DNA from: Bacteroidales bacterium
GTDB taxonomy: Bacteria; Bacteroidota; Bacteroidia; Bacteroidales; UBA12170
DNA length: 40,023 nt
NCBI GenBank assembly: GCA_016744655.1
Contig: JADGDY010000025.1
Location: 1 to 40,023 of the forward strand
Direction: 5' to 3'
Under the pieces are notes generated by a model. That model had not been told where the DNA came from and made no database searches. It worked only from the letters and a program-made list of their open reading frames with translations. The position numbers and the translations under genes are program-made. Below, piece by piece: positions 24,964 to 33,716 of this stretch. The stretch's first letter is position 1. Every line of letters begins with the position of its first letter.

Positions 24964-25476
24964 ATGATAAACTTCGCAGCCATAGATTTCGAAACCGCCA
25001 ACAGAAATGGCAGCAGTGTTTGTGCTGTAGGAGTAGTGATAGTTAAAGATGGAGAGATTAGCGATAAATTCTATAGCCTCATTCAGCCCGAACCCAATTA
25101 CTACGATTATCGGAATACCGAAGTTCATGGTCTGGTGGCATCTGATACAGATAACGAGCAAGTATTTCCTTATGTCTGGGAAAAAATAGAACCTCTAATA
25201 GAAGGCTTACCATTGGTAGCACATAATGCAAAATTTGACCAAGGATGCCTAAAGAAAGTCTTTCAGGTTTATCAAATGGATTATCCAAATTATCATTTTT
25301 ATTGCACAGTAAAAGCTTCCCGTAAGCATTTCCCTCAATTGCCAAATCATCAATTACATACCGTTTCTGCTCATTGCGGTTACGAAATGCGAGCCCACCA
25401 TGAAGCTCTAGATGATGCCTATGCTTGTGCTATTATTGGAATGAAGGTTTTTGGGGAAACTATGCTGTTTATGTAA
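24964..25476 (+). CDS. DnaQ-like 3'-5' exonuclease (DEDDh)
   Basis: A 170-residue exonuclease domain protein: AIDFET (D8, E10) is motif I, VAHNAKFD motif II and HHEALDDA motif III with the DEDDh histidine and aspartate. Stand-alone proteins of this type act in DNA or RNA trimming and are related to the DNA polymerase III epsilon subunit, but a polymerase-binding tail is not seen. I chose the ATG at 24964. A near-consensus TATTTTAG box (24934-24941) ends 23 bases upstream. Confidence 0.85.
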   Translation: MINFAAIDFETANRNGSSVCAVGVVIVKDGEISDKFYSLIQPEPNYYDYRNTEVHGLVASDTDNEQVFPYVWEKIEPLIEGLPLVAHNAKFDQGCLKKVFQVYQMDYPNYHFYCTVKASRKHFPQLPNHQLHTVSAHCGYEMRAHHEALDDAYACAIIGMKVFGETMLFM

Positions 25477-25487
25477 TCTGGGAAAAC

Positions 25488-25925
25488 ATGATTAGACCCT
25501 ATAAACCTATTGATAAAGAAGCTCTATTAGAGATATTCAAATGCAATACTCCTAAGTATTTCGATATAAAAGAAATCAGTGATTTTGAGGATTATTTGGA
25601 ACATAATTCTGACACCTATTTAAGCATTGAACTCAATAATACAATTGTTGGTGGAACAGGATACTTTGTGAATGAAGACGACCATTCAGGAAGAATCACA
25701 TGGATTTTCTTTCATCCAAATTATGCTGGAATGGGTTTAGGAAAACAATCAGTACAATATTGTCTAGATATATTAAGTAAGGATAATCGTGTGGAAAAGT
25801 ATATGATTACAACCTCCCAATTTGCTTATCAATTTTTTGAAAAGTTTGGGTTCGTCATTACAAAAATGGAGAAGGAATATTGGGGCCCAGGACTTGATTT
25901 ATATGAAATGGAAATGCCAATTTAA
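25488..25925 (+). CDS. GNAT family N-acetyltransferase
   Basis: A 145-residue acetyltransferase. The central strand and acetyl-CoA loop read ITWIFFHPNYAGMGLGKQSV, followed by a helix and the C-terminal FFEKFGFVITKMEKEYW. The acceptor is unknown. The ATG at 25488 lies 11 bases after the exonuclease stop, so the two are probably co-transcribed. A longer frame from 25425 overlaps the exonuclease and lacks family similarity. Confidence 0.85.
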   Translation: MIRPYKPIDKEALLEIFKCNTPKYFDIKEISDFEDYLEHNSDTYLSIELNNTIVGGTGYFVNEDDHSGRITWIFFHPNYAGMGLGKQSVQYCLDILSKDNRVEKYMITTSQFAYQFFEKFGFVITKMEKEYWGPGLDLYEMEMPI

Positions 25926-26016
25926 TAAACTCTAAGGCCTATAATACTTTATTTATATTGAAATAATTTAAAAATTAGATTTGTTGTCTTATTTTTTTAC
26001 TCATTCCAAAACCCTT

Positions 26017-26183
26017 CTAATTAGTGTCAGCAAGAAAACCATCATATTTTTTATATAGCTGATAAGAAAGCTTCGAGAACGAGGCTTGGTTTTTCTGAAA
26101 ATCAAGGAGTTTGCATGTGTAAATGACTGTTTTTAGAAAAGCCGTAACGAAGTTCTTGGAGTTTTCTTGCAGCTACTAATTAT
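26017..26183. repeat. Imperfect inverted repeat, about 165 bp across
   Basis: Arms 26017-26040 and 26160-26183 share GTTTTCTTGC and ACTAATTA in opposite orientation (about 19 of 24 positions). The interior also has partly mirrored pieces (GCTTCGAGAACGAGGCTTGG against AAGCCGTAACGAAGTTCTTG). It may be a decayed small non-autonomous element or a repeat unit. Nothing else was seen in the gap 25926-26185. Confidence 0.4.
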
Positions 26184-26185
26184 CT

Positions 26186-26193
26186 TAACTTTG
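26186..26193 (+). promoter_or_regulatory. -7 box TAACTTTG of the AraC regulator gene
   Basis: A perfect TAnnTTTG, 24 bases before the ATT codon proposed as start of the AraC frame, but 246 bases before the first in-frame TTG (26439). Confidence 0.55.
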
Positions 26194-26216
26194 CTGTTTA
26201 CATAACTCATTTCAAT

Positions 26217-27056
26217 ATTATTTTACTAGATAGAAAAGCTTTTAAATATCAAGAAAAGGTACTCATAGAAAAAGCCACCTTTAAATCTCCATATAAGCAT
26301 GAAGGTGTCTTCAATAACGAAGGTTGTTTTCTATATATAAAAGGGCAAGGAACTAGACTCTATGCTCCCGATGATAAGATATATGTAAATAGTAAAGAAG
26401 CTGTTTTACTCAATTGTGGCACCTATTTTTGGGATTATTTGAAAGAAACGGAAAACGACCAATTAGAAGTAATTGCCTTTCATTTGCTACCAGACATTCT
26501 AAAAGATTTCTACGTGAAGGAGCTTCCTGCCATCATTGAGAAGAATAAAAACAAACCCGAAACTCAAGTCATTATCCCTGATGATACCATCACCAAGTTT
26601 ATTGAGTCATTGGATTTTTATTTTCAAAACCCAAGTTTGGTGAATAATGATTTACTGGAATTAAAAACCAAAGAATTGATTCTTCTTTTGGTACAAACGA
26701 AATATGTGAAATCTACATTGGACCTTATCTCTACACTATATTCTGACAGAACCATTAATATTAAAAAGGTCATAGAGCTACATCAATTCTCCAACTTGAG
26801 TATTGAGGAATTAGCCAAGCTTTCAAACCTGAGCTTGTCTTCTTTTAAACGAGAATTTAAAAAGGAATATAATGACAGCCCTGCTAATTATATGAATAAT
26901 GCCAAAATAAACAAGGCCAAGGATTTACTCCTAAAAACGGATTTACACATCAATGAAATCGCCTATGAGGTGGGTTTCAATGACCCATTATACTTTACAA
27001 GATTGTTTTCAAAAAAAGTTGGCAAGTCACCTAGTGAATTTAGAAAAGATAAATAG
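26217..27056 (+). CDS. AraC family transcriptional regulator, probable ATT start
   Basis: The C-terminal region has the two AraC helix-turn-helix motifs: LSIEELAKLSNLSLSSFKRE and LHINEIAYEVGFNDPLYFTRLF, then KKVGKSPSEFRK. The first conventional start in frame is a TTG at 26439 that would give only 205 residues and lose most of the ligand domain. The frame is open back to 26148, and its translation upstream is a proper cupin-like N-terminal domain (FKYQEKVLIEKATFKSPYKH, then FLYIKGQGTRLYAPDDKIYV). No ATG, GTG or TTG lies there. ATT at 26217 (or 26220) gives 279 residues, normal for the family. The signal is unknown. Confidence 0.8.
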   Translation: MILLDRKAFKYQEKVLIEKATFKSPYKHEGVFNNEGCFLYIKGQGTRLYAPDDKIYVNSKEAVLLNCGTYFWDYLKETENDQLEVIAFHLLPDILKDFYVKELPAIIEKNKNKPETQVIIPDDTITKFIESLDFYFQNPSLVNNDLLELKTKELILLLVQTKYVKSTLDLISTLYSDRTINIKKVIELHQFSNLSIEELAKLSNLSLSSFKREFKKEYNDSPANYMNNAKINKAKDLLLKTDLHINEIAYEVGFNDPLYFTRLFSKKVGKSPSEFRKDK

Positions 27057-27066
27057 CTAGGTGTTT

Positions 27067-27552
27067 CTAATCAACTTGTATAATCAGTTCATCAAGATAT
27101 TTCTTAGTATACTTTTCGCCAAAATTATCTATTGTAATAGCTAGAGCTAGGTGTAATATTAAAGCGGTAAACACCCCAAAAATGAAAACTTTTGGATTAA
27201 TAAAGGACATTGAAGCAACAAATCCGATAAACAAAATCCCATAAATCAATTTAAGCCAAAAAAATGATTTTAATGCTTTTTTAGATTCCAAGGTTTCACT
27301 TACTATAAAGCTCTTACTATCGTGGATTAGTTCTTCTGTTTTAGTATCAATTTTCTCTTGATAATTAATATATGCTGGAAACATCGCAATTATCTCTATA
27401 ACACCAATAATAAACATAGTGATGGCAAAACTTTTATGATTGGAATAAAGGAAAAAAAGCAATCCTATGAGTATGGATGAAAGCCCAATTATTCCAGTAA
27501 ATAGATATAATGACTTTTCACTTTTTAAAAATTCTGAGAGTATTGCTTCCAT
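27067..27552 (-). CDS. Four-helix membrane protein, unknown function
   Basis: A 161-residue protein with hydrophobic segments at about 17-35, 42-62, 98-115 and 121-142 and a charged loop between helices two and three (residues about 63-95, with KIDTKTEELIHDSKSF). No family recognised. It is convergent with the AraC gene, with only 10 bases between the stops. A perfect -7 box TATCTTTG lies on the minus strand at 27617-27610. Confidence 0.65.
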   Translation of the reverse strand: MEAILSEFLKSEKSLYLFTGIIGLSSILIGLLFFLYSNHKSFAITMFIIGVIEIIAMFPAYINYQEKIDTKTEELIHDSKSFIVSETLESKKALKSFFWLKLIYGILFIGFVASMSFINPKVFIFGVFTALILHLALAITIDNFGEKYTKKYLDELIIQVD

Positions 27553-27609
27553 TGTCTTTCTTTATTGTATTAATTTGATTTAGTCTAATATTTGAAACCG
27601 GATTTTGTG

Positions 27610-27617
27610 CAAAGATA
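27610..27617 (-). promoter_or_regulatory. -7 box TATCTTTG of the four-helix membrane protein gene
   Basis: Perfect TAnnTTTG on the minus strand, 57 bases before the start at 27552. Confidence 0.45.
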
Positions 27618-27739
27618 CTCTTAACTAGAATTTTGTAGCTGAAATTTCTAATCTAATTACGTAAGAAATAGTCAAATTGTCAATCCCGTTCCATATTTAT
27701 CTTTTCTATGAATAAAATTTCAATATCAACAGGTTCACT

Positions 27740-27788
27740 ACTTTTTATCACCCTTCTTTTTCTACTTGTATACTTTTTATCACCTTCC
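27740..27788 (+). repeat. Direct repeat ACTTTTTATCACC upstream of the Omp28-like gene
   Basis: Two copies of ACTTTTTATCACC followed by a CTTC-like run, at 27740 and 27772, are 32 bases apart (about three helical turns). They lie 65-110 bases before the start at 27853 and could be operator half-sites. No clear -7 box was found between them and the gene. Confidence 0.35.
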
Positions 27789-27852
27789 TAAACATAAGAT
27801 ATTCATGTTTTTATGCTTATTTGCAGAACAACTAACAACAAACATAAAAGTC

Positions 27853-29595
27853 ATGAAAAAACTACTTACTCTTATCATTTTATCAATTTCAAGCTGGGGT
27901 CTATTTGCACAGACCATAGTAAATACTGATGTAGAAAACCGGAAAGCTGTTTTAGAAGAATTTACAGGGATTTATTGTGGATATTGCCCCGAAGGACATA
28001 TCATATCCTATGAACTTAGTGTGGCTCATCCCGATGATTTCATAGCTATAGCAAATCATTCTGGTAGTTATGCAAATCCCAATGGTGATGACCCTGATTT
28101 TAGAACTACTTTTGGCGAAGTGATTGATGACTTCTCTAACGTATCTGGTTATCCTACTGGTAATATTAATCGTCATATGTTTAGTGGAACAAACCAGGGG
28201 GAAGACCTTAATATGAGCCGTCAATTTTGGGCCGGCTGTGTTGAAGAAGTTATTGCAGAAGATTCATATGTCAATGTAGGTTTAGAAGCTGAATTTGATA
28301 TCGCTTCTAACTCTCTATCTGTGCATGTTGAAGTATATTATACAGGAGATAGCCCTGAATCAACTAATTTTATTAATCTGGCTCTACTGCAGACTGACGT
28401 GGAGGGACCTCAAAATTTTGGAGAAGACAACCCTAATTTTATTCTACCAAACGGAAATTATTCTCATCAGCACATGTTGCGTCATTTAATTACAGGCCAA
28501 TGGGGTGAGGAAATTACAACAACTACTACAGGAAGTTTTATAGACCTTAACTATAACTATATCCTACCTGGTGACTATAGAGAGGTTGAAGTTTTTTTGG
28601 ATAAACTGGAATTAGTAGCGTATATAACAGAAACCCAATCAGAAATTGAAAGTGGAAATAAATGTCATGTTGATATTATTCAGCCTACAAATACAAATGA
28701 TTCATTTCTTACTTATGTATCCTGTCTTGATGAGACATGTGATACTGAAATAACACCAAGTATCTCGTTCAGAAATGTCGGGTTAGAGAACATAACCAGC
28801 CTTGATATAGAATATAGTGTAAATGGAGGAACGCTTCATACTCATCATTGGACAGGAGACCTAAGCACTTCTCAAGCTGCGAAGATAGAATTAGCACCTG
28901 TTTCCTTTATCGGTATGGAAGAAAATATAATTACTGCAACTATTTCCTCACCAAATGGTAGCCCCGACCAGAATACTGAAAATAATAGCAACAGTACCAC
29001 ATTTAATCTTCCTCTTTCAACAACAACAACCATCTATCTTGACCTTTTAACAGATAATTATGGTGAGGAGACTTCATGGAAATTATTTAACTATGCTGGA
29101 GATATATTATATTCAGGTGGTACTTCAGGAGAATATACAAATGAAGAGCAGCATCAAATAAATGAAACATTCGAATTAAGCCCTGATTGCCATAAATTTG
29201 TAATTTATGATTCCTATGGTGATGGTATGAATGCAGGATATGGAGAAGGCCATTATAAATTAACTGATTCTGAGGGTTCCGTGATTAAAGAAGGAGGGAC
29301 ATTTACAAGTGAAGAAACCACATTAATGAATGCAGGAATCTTTTTAAATGTTGAGAACACTTTACTTGAAGATATCCAAGTTTACCCTAATCCTGCTACA
29401 AATTTGCTCAATATTAAACACAGTAGCAATATGACGCAAATTGAATTATATAATTACACAGGTTCTTTAGTTTTAAGTGAGCAAATGAATTCTACGGAAT
29501 ACCAAATGAAAACCTCGAAATTTAAAAGTGGTTTATATATTCTGAAAATAATGACAGATGTTGGTATCGTCACAAAACAAGTTGTAATAAATTAA
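27853..29595 (+). CDS. Omp28-related secreted protein with T9SS sorting domain
   Basis: A 580-residue exported protein. A signal peptide (1-20, ending LFAQ) is followed by an Omp28-type domain with a thioredoxin-like fold and C42-x-x-C45 (EEFTGIYCGYCPEG). The middle is beta-rich. A later domain, about residues 420-510, has SWKLFNYAGDILYSGG and YDSYGDGMNAGYGEGHY, a pattern common in type IX cargo. The C-terminus is a type A sorting domain (VYPNPATNLLNI ... SGLYILKI ... TKQVVIN). It is thus delivered to the cell surface or outside. The ATG at 27853 starts the signal peptide. A hairpin follows. Confidence 0.88.
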   Translation: MKKLLTLIILSISSWGLFAQTIVNTDVENRKAVLEEFTGIYCGYCPEGHIISYELSVAHPDDFIAIANHSGSYANPNGDDPDFRTTFGEVIDDFSNVSGYPTGNINRHMFSGTNQGEDLNMSRQFWAGCVEEVIAEDSYVNVGLEAEFDIASNSLSVHVEVYYTGDSPESTNFINLALLQTDVEGPQNFGEDNPNFILPNGNYSHQHMLRHLITGQWGEEITTTTTGSFIDLNYNYILPGDYREVEVFLDKLELVAYITETQSEIESGNKCHVDIIQPTNTNDSFLTYVSCLDETCDTEITPSISFRNVGLENITSLDIEYSVNGGTLHTHHWTGDLSTSQAAKIELAPVSFIGMEENIITATISSPNGSPDQNTENNSNSTTFNLPLSTTTTIYLDLLTDNYGEETSWKLFNYAGDILYSGGTSGEYTNEEQHQINETFELSPDCHKFVIYDSYGDGMNAGYGEGHYKLTDSEGSVIKEGGTFTSEETTLMNAGIFLNVENTLLEDIQVYPNPATNLLNIKHSSNMTQIELYNYTGSLVLSEQMNSTEYQMKTSKFKSGLYILKIMTDVGIVTKQVVIN

Positions 29596-29639
29596 CACAA
29601 TACTCAGGTTTATAGGTTATAAACTTGAATTTAATCTAG

Positions 29640-29687
29640 ACCCAATTTCGTTATACCTAATGGTGTAAATAGCGAAATTGGGTTTCT
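29640..29687. terminator. Bidirectional terminator hairpin
   Basis: An 11-base-pair perfect stem, ACCCAATTTCG / CGAAATTGGGT, extended inward by TTATACC / GGTGTAA, then TTTCTT. It lies between the convergent Omp28-like and exporter genes. Confidence 0.75.
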
Positions 29688-29714
29688 TATGGAATATAAA
29701 CAACAGATATTCTA

Positions 29715-31502
29715 TCAACTAGAATACTGCAACTGAATCAATTTATTGTATTTGCCATCTTTAACCTCCATCAACTTATCATGTGTTCCTTGTTCTACTA
29801 TCCTCCCTTGTTCCATCACCACAATTTCATCGGCTTTTCTAATAGTTGATAAGCGGTGTGCGATTACAATAGATGTTCTGCCTTGCATTAATTTCTCGAG
29901 CGCTTCTTGAACTAGTTTCTCTGAAACCGAATCCAAAGAGGAGGTCGCTTCATCTAGAATCAAGACTTTGGGGTCTTTTAAAATGGCCCTTGCAATGGCT
30001 ATTCTTTGTCTTTGTCCTCCAGAAAGCTGTGTTCCTCTTTCGCCAACAATGGTCTCAAATCCATCAGGAAAACGCTGGATAAATTCTAGCGCATTGGCTT
30101 TTTGAGCAGCTTCATAAATGTCCTTTTTGCTCGCATCGGGTTTTCCATAGGCTATGTTTTCGCTAATACTTCCTCCAAACAAAAAGATATCTTGTGGCAC
30201 CAATGAAATCTGACTTCTAAGAGCAGATAATGGAAAATCATGACTGTCGATTTGATTAAAAAACAGGCTCTCTTTTTGAGGAGGGTGCAACATTAATAGC
30301 AGAGATGCCATGGTGCTTTTTCCTGCTCCACTATGTCCCACAAGTGCTATCATTTTATTGCTTTCAATTTCCAAATTGATATCGTTTAGAACCATTTGGT
30401 CTTTTCTAGATGGATAAGCAAAATTCAAATTTTTAAGTGTAATTTGCCCATTCATTTTATATTTAGAGTCAATCTCTTTGAGGTCTTGGAGTTCTTCGGG
30501 AACTTCATCATATATTTTAAACAAGTCTTCGGTGGCACCAATAAATTTCTGAATATTGGTATAAACATTGGCTAGCCCACTAATGGTACCTCCAACAAAA
30601 ACAGAATAAATAACAAATGAAAACAAATCACCGGCAGCCATTTCTCCAGCTTGAAGATATCGAGAACCTTGCCATACCACAGTTGCAATGGCACCAAAAA
30701 GTCCGAGGATGATAAAGGAGGAGAATGCACCTCTGTATTTTCCACTTGTCATACCCAAATCGGCTATCTCTTTCGTCTTCTTTTTATAACGAGCTATCTC
30801 AATATATTCGTTAGTGAAAGCTTTTACACTCTGAATTCCCTGTAAAGTCTCCTCCACAATAGTATTAGAATCGGCTAATTCGGTTTGTATGTCTTTAGAG
30901 AATTTACGAATAAACTTACCAAAAAACCTTGCAAAAATCATGGTTGGAGGAAGGATAATCAGCATGAATCCTGTGAGCTTGATAGAGATAATCCCCAAAA
31001 GTGTAATTCCGCCAACTATAATGATGATTTGCCTAATAAATTCCGCTAAGGTGGTGGTCATGGTTTCTTGAAGCAAAGCCACATCTGCCGATATTCTACT
31101 GTTCAGCTCACCCACTCTTCGTTTCTCGAAAAACTGTAGCGGAAGTTTTATTAAATGACTATAACTGGCCAATCGCAATGCGGCCAGAGATTTTTCAGTC
31201 ACATTCACAAATAATACAATTCTAAAATAAGAGAATATAGCTTGAAATATTAAAACTACAGCGATTAATAAGGCAGTCTGATTGAGGTTCAAACCAAGAA
31301 ATGTATTGTCACCAGAGTTTACCAAATCACCTAAAAGTTTCGGAAATGCTAAACTCGCCAAACTGGAGCCCAATAAAAAGAAAATGCCTAAAAAGTACTG
31401 TCCTCTATAGGGTTTGATATATTTATAAAGTCGCATTGCACTAGCAAGGCCACTTCTATTTAGTTTTCCTTTCGGAACATTCGAAGTATCTATTTTTGCC
31501 AT
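29715..31502 (-). CDS. ABC exporter, fused permease and ATPase (MsbA type)
   Basis: A half-transporter of 595 residues that should dimerise. Six helices occupy about 20-310 with the coupling segment EKRRVGELNSRISADV; the ATPase domain has Walker A GHSGAGKST, Q-loop LVPQDIFLF, signature LSGGQRQRIAIARAI, Walker B VLILDEATSSLD and switch IAHRLST. Close relatives export lipids, drugs or peptides; the substrate here is open. I chose the ATG at 31502; an upstream TTG frame adds only six residues. Confidence 0.92.
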   Translation of the reverse strand: MAKIDTSNVPKGKLNRSGLASAMRLYKYIKPYRGQYFLGIFFLLGSSLASLAFPKLLGDLVNSGDNTFLGLNLNQTALLIAVVLIFQAIFSYFRIVLFVNVTEKSLAALRLASYSHLIKLPLQFFEKRRVGELNSRISADVALLQETMTTTLAEFIRQIIIIVGGITLLGIISIKLTGFMLIILPPTMIFARFFGKFIRKFSKDIQTELADSNTIVEETLQGIQSVKAFTNEYIEIARYKKKTKEIADLGMTSGKYRGAFSSFIILGLFGAIATVVWQGSRYLQAGEMAAGDLFSFVIYSVFVGGTISGLANVYTNIQKFIGATEDLFKIYDEVPEELQDLKEIDSKYKMNGQITLKNLNFAYPSRKDQMVLNDINLEIESNKMIALVGHSGAGKSTMASLLLMLHPPQKESLFFNQIDSHDFPLSALRSQISLVPQDIFLFGGSISENIAYGKPDASKKDIYEAAQKANALEFIQRFPDGFETIVGERGTQLSGGQRQRIAIARAILKDPKVLILDEATSSLDSVSEKLVQEALEKLMQGRTSIVIAHRLSTIRKADEIVVMEQGRIVEQGTHDKLMEVKDGKYNKLIQLQYSS

Positions 31503-31626
31503 TATTACTCTGGTTTTCAATAATTATACCAATGCAATATCGGGAGCTATATGTGACATATTGCCAGTTGTTATATGATTGTGTACTATATTTAATTCCC
31601 ATTTTTAGCAGATTCTTAAGGAAATA

Positions 31627-31660
31627 GGAAGGTGTTTTATTTATTGAAACGCCTTCCTTT
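31627..31660. other. Hairpin resembling the 17240 terminator, in a divergent gap
   Basis: Stem GGAAGGTGTTT / AAACGCCTTCC (11 pairs, one G-T) with a nine-base loop and a short T run. It shares AGGAAG-nTGT and TTGAAAC-n-CCTTCCT with the hairpin at 17240-17276. It lies between two divergent genes, where a terminator has no obvious job, so it may be a leftover of a lost plus-strand gene or a repeated element. Confidence 0.5.
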
Positions 31661-31720
31661 GTGAATGGAATAAAAAATCAAAAGCAGGCAGAGACAAGGT
31701 ATTTAAATTGACATTTTTTT

Positions 31721-31745
31721 GCTCCCTTTAGGGTTAGGGGCAAAC
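31721..31745 (+). repeat. Dispersed intergenic repeat, short form
   Basis: GCTCCCTTTAGGGTTAGGGG followed by CAAAC. Same core as 15409-15430 and 36422-36446. It lies 50 bases before the DsbA-like gene, just as the 15409 copy lies 42 bases before the HsmA-like gene. Confidence 0.6.
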
Positions 31746-31795
31746 GAAAAAATGACTAATTAAAAAGAGCTTAATAATAAAATTAGAGGAGGTTA

Positions 31796-32449
31796 ATGAT
31801 GAAAATGGCAGAGAAGATTAAAATAGATATGGTTTCAGATGTGGTTTGCCCCTGGTGCATTGTGGGATATAAACGTTTGGAGAAAGCCATAGAAGAATTA
31901 GGAATAAAAGACCAAATAGAATTGGAATGGCAACCCTTTGAACTCAATCCCAATATGCCAAAAGAAGGACAAGAATTACAAGAACATATTAGTGAGAAAT
32001 ATGGAACATCTCTGGAGCAAAATAATCGTTCTCGGGAACAATTGACTTCACTTGGTGCTGAGTTCGGATTTAAATTCAGTTTTTACGATGGCATGAGAAT
32101 ACCCAACACCAAAGACGCTCATATTTTAATAGATTATGCGCTCAAACAAGGAAAACAAACAGAACTTAATTTACGATTGATTAGTGCACACTTTAGTGAG
32201 CAAAAAGATATTTCTAAGTCAGAAATATTAGCACAGGAATTAAAAGCTGTGGGCTTAGATGCTGAAGAAGCTTTATCTTGCTTGTCCACCCCTTCTGCTC
32301 GTCAACAAATTGAAAGCAAAGAAGACTTTTGGAAAAATGCCGGAATTAGCGCTGTTCCAACAATGGTATTCCAAGGAAAATCTTCCATTACGGGTGCACA
32401 ACCTGTAGATGTTTACAAACGCATATTAAGCGAATTGATTGGGAAATAG
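31796..32449 (+). CDS. DsbA family oxidoreductase (FrnE-like)
   Basis: A cytoplasmic thioredoxin-fold protein with an inserted helical domain, 217 residues: active-site C18-P-W-C21 (DVVCPWCIVG), cis-proline segment SAVPTMVFQ and the C-terminal SITGAQPVDVYKRIL. FrnE-type relatives are disulfide oxidoreductases or isomerases linked to oxidative-stress tolerance. There is no signal peptide. Starts at 31796, 31799 or 31805 are all possible; I kept the first. Confidence 0.9.
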   Translation: MMKMAEKIKIDMVSDVVCPWCIVGYKRLEKAIEELGIKDQIELEWQPFELNPNMPKEGQELQEHISEKYGTSLEQNNRSREQLTSLGAEFGFKFSFYDGMRIPNTKDAHILIDYALKQGKQTELNLRLISAHFSEQKDISKSEILAQELKAVGLDAEEALSCLSTPSARQQIESKEDFWKNAGISAVPTMVFQGKSSITGAQPVDVYKRILSELIGK

Positions 32450-32568
32450 TCCGTTGATTAAGCTCCTCTCGTCATAGTATTATGTGTATTTTAAATAGTC
32501 TTATTTATACCTAATTTATAATGGCTAATAAATCCAGTGTATATCGTTGATTATCTTTTATATATAAT

Positions 32569-32632
32569 CATATGTGTCTTTCTGCATATGTTAGTATCTG
32601 CATATGTAAACAGTAGATTATCGCTACTTTTG
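32569..32632 (+). promoter_or_regulatory. Three CATATG boxes at 16-base intervals before a perfect -7 box
   Basis: CATATG occurs at 32569, 32585 and 32601, exactly 16 bases apart; the last two sit within the longer direct repeat TCTGCATATGT. TACTTTTG follows at 32625-32632. The third copy occupies the -33 position. The next clear gene starts at 32921, so the message would have a leader of about 280 bases. In that leader only an inverted repeat TTTCGAT / ATCGAAA (about 32730-32750) was noted. The gap 32450-32568 shows nothing else. Confidence 0.5.
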
Positions 32633-32920
32633 TTCATCAAGATTATCTCATAATTGTCTTTATATTCAGTGATTATGATATTACTTCTTAAATTGAAATT
32701 TTGAACATCTGTAATCATCGGCTTTTTGTTTCGATTTCAAATATCGAAATTATAAATATTAGGTTTTCGCTATCTTTTATTCAAATCCATAAGTGGTCTT
32801 CTTTTTTCAATACTGAACAAGCTTTATCCATTTTTCTATTCAAAAATTATCATTTTCAACTCATTAAGAATAGAGAATTGCTTTTTTCTGAGATTTATCA
32901 ACCCATATAAAATCATAAAC

Positions 32921-33676
32921 ATGAAAAAATCAACAGTGAATTTCATCATTAATGCCATCTTGTTTTTATGTATGGCAGCCATTACAGGAATTGGTTTCTT
33001 AATCAAATATGTATTAATACCTGGAAGTGAAAGATGGGAAAAGTATGGACAAAATGTAGAGTTGAGTATTTGGGGAATGGACAGACATGAATGGGCTTAT
33101 ATCCACCTTGTTATAGGTTTTGTTATTCTTGGATTAGTATTATTACATATAGTTTTACATTGGAATATGGTGATGAGCGTCTATCATCGGTTGTTTAAAA
33201 AGAAAGCCATTTATAGCGTTTTAAGCCTTGCTTTCATCATGATTGGAATAATAATAATGGTGGCTCCTTTTTTTATGAAAGCACAAATTAGTGAACACGG
33301 GGAGGGCAGAAACGAAAAGCAAGAATTTAGGAGTAAACAAAACCATCATAATCAACAAGAAAAACAGAGCGACAAGACCAAAACAGGTATATCTGTTAAC
33401 AAGGAAATGCAGAAGAACAAGAATCAAGGACAAGAAAAACAGGAGCTTGTTCAACATGATAAAAACAACCATGAACATGATGGTTCATCTTTAGAAATTC
33501 GTGGATTTATGACACTCATTGATGTTTCTAAAAAATATCATATCTCCACCGATGTTTTAAAAACTGAATTGGGTATTCCAAAGGCTTCCTCCAACACAGA
33601 AAAACTCGGAAAACTAAAGAAGAAGTATGGTTTCAAAATGTCAGATATCGAAAAAATCATTAATAAACATCAATAA
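32921..33676 (+). CDS. DUF4405 membrane protein with cytosolic His/Lys-rich linker and small C-terminal domain
   Basis: Residues 1-125 form three or four helices of the DUF4405 type, related to cytochrome b561-like folds; histidines in RHEWAYIHLVIG and LLHIVLHW are placed to bind haem. Residues about 130-195 are a polar linker rich in Lys, Gln, Glu and His (KQNHHNQQEKQ, NNHEHDG). Residues 196-251 are a small helical domain (FMTLIDVSKKYHISTDVLKT ... LGKLKKKYGFKMSDIEKI) seen appended to other electron-transfer membrane proteins. With the ferredoxin-like gene 40 bases downstream it probably forms an electron-transfer pair. The redox partner is unknown. Confidence 0.8.
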   Translation: MKKSTVNFIINAILFLCMAAITGIGFLIKYVLIPGSERWEKYGQNVELSIWGMDRHEWAYIHLVIGFVILGLVLLHIVLHWNMVMSVYHRLFKKKAIYSVLSLAFIMIGIIIMVAPFFMKAQISEHGEGRNEKQEFRSKQNHHNQQEKQSDKTKTGISVNKEMQKNKNQGQEKQELVQHDKNNHEHDGSSLEIRGFMTLIDVSKKYHISTDVLKTELGIPKASSNTEKLGKLKKKYGFKMSDIEKIINKHQ

Positions 33677-33716
33677 AATTACTTCATTTAACTAGTCAAT
33701 TCCTTGAGAGAAAACT

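Noticed and set aside
32701-32910. A 69-residue open frame between the DsbA-like and DUF4405 genes
   Set aside because: Composition is what AT-rich non-coding DNA gives, there is no family resemblance, and no promoter box sits at the right distance.
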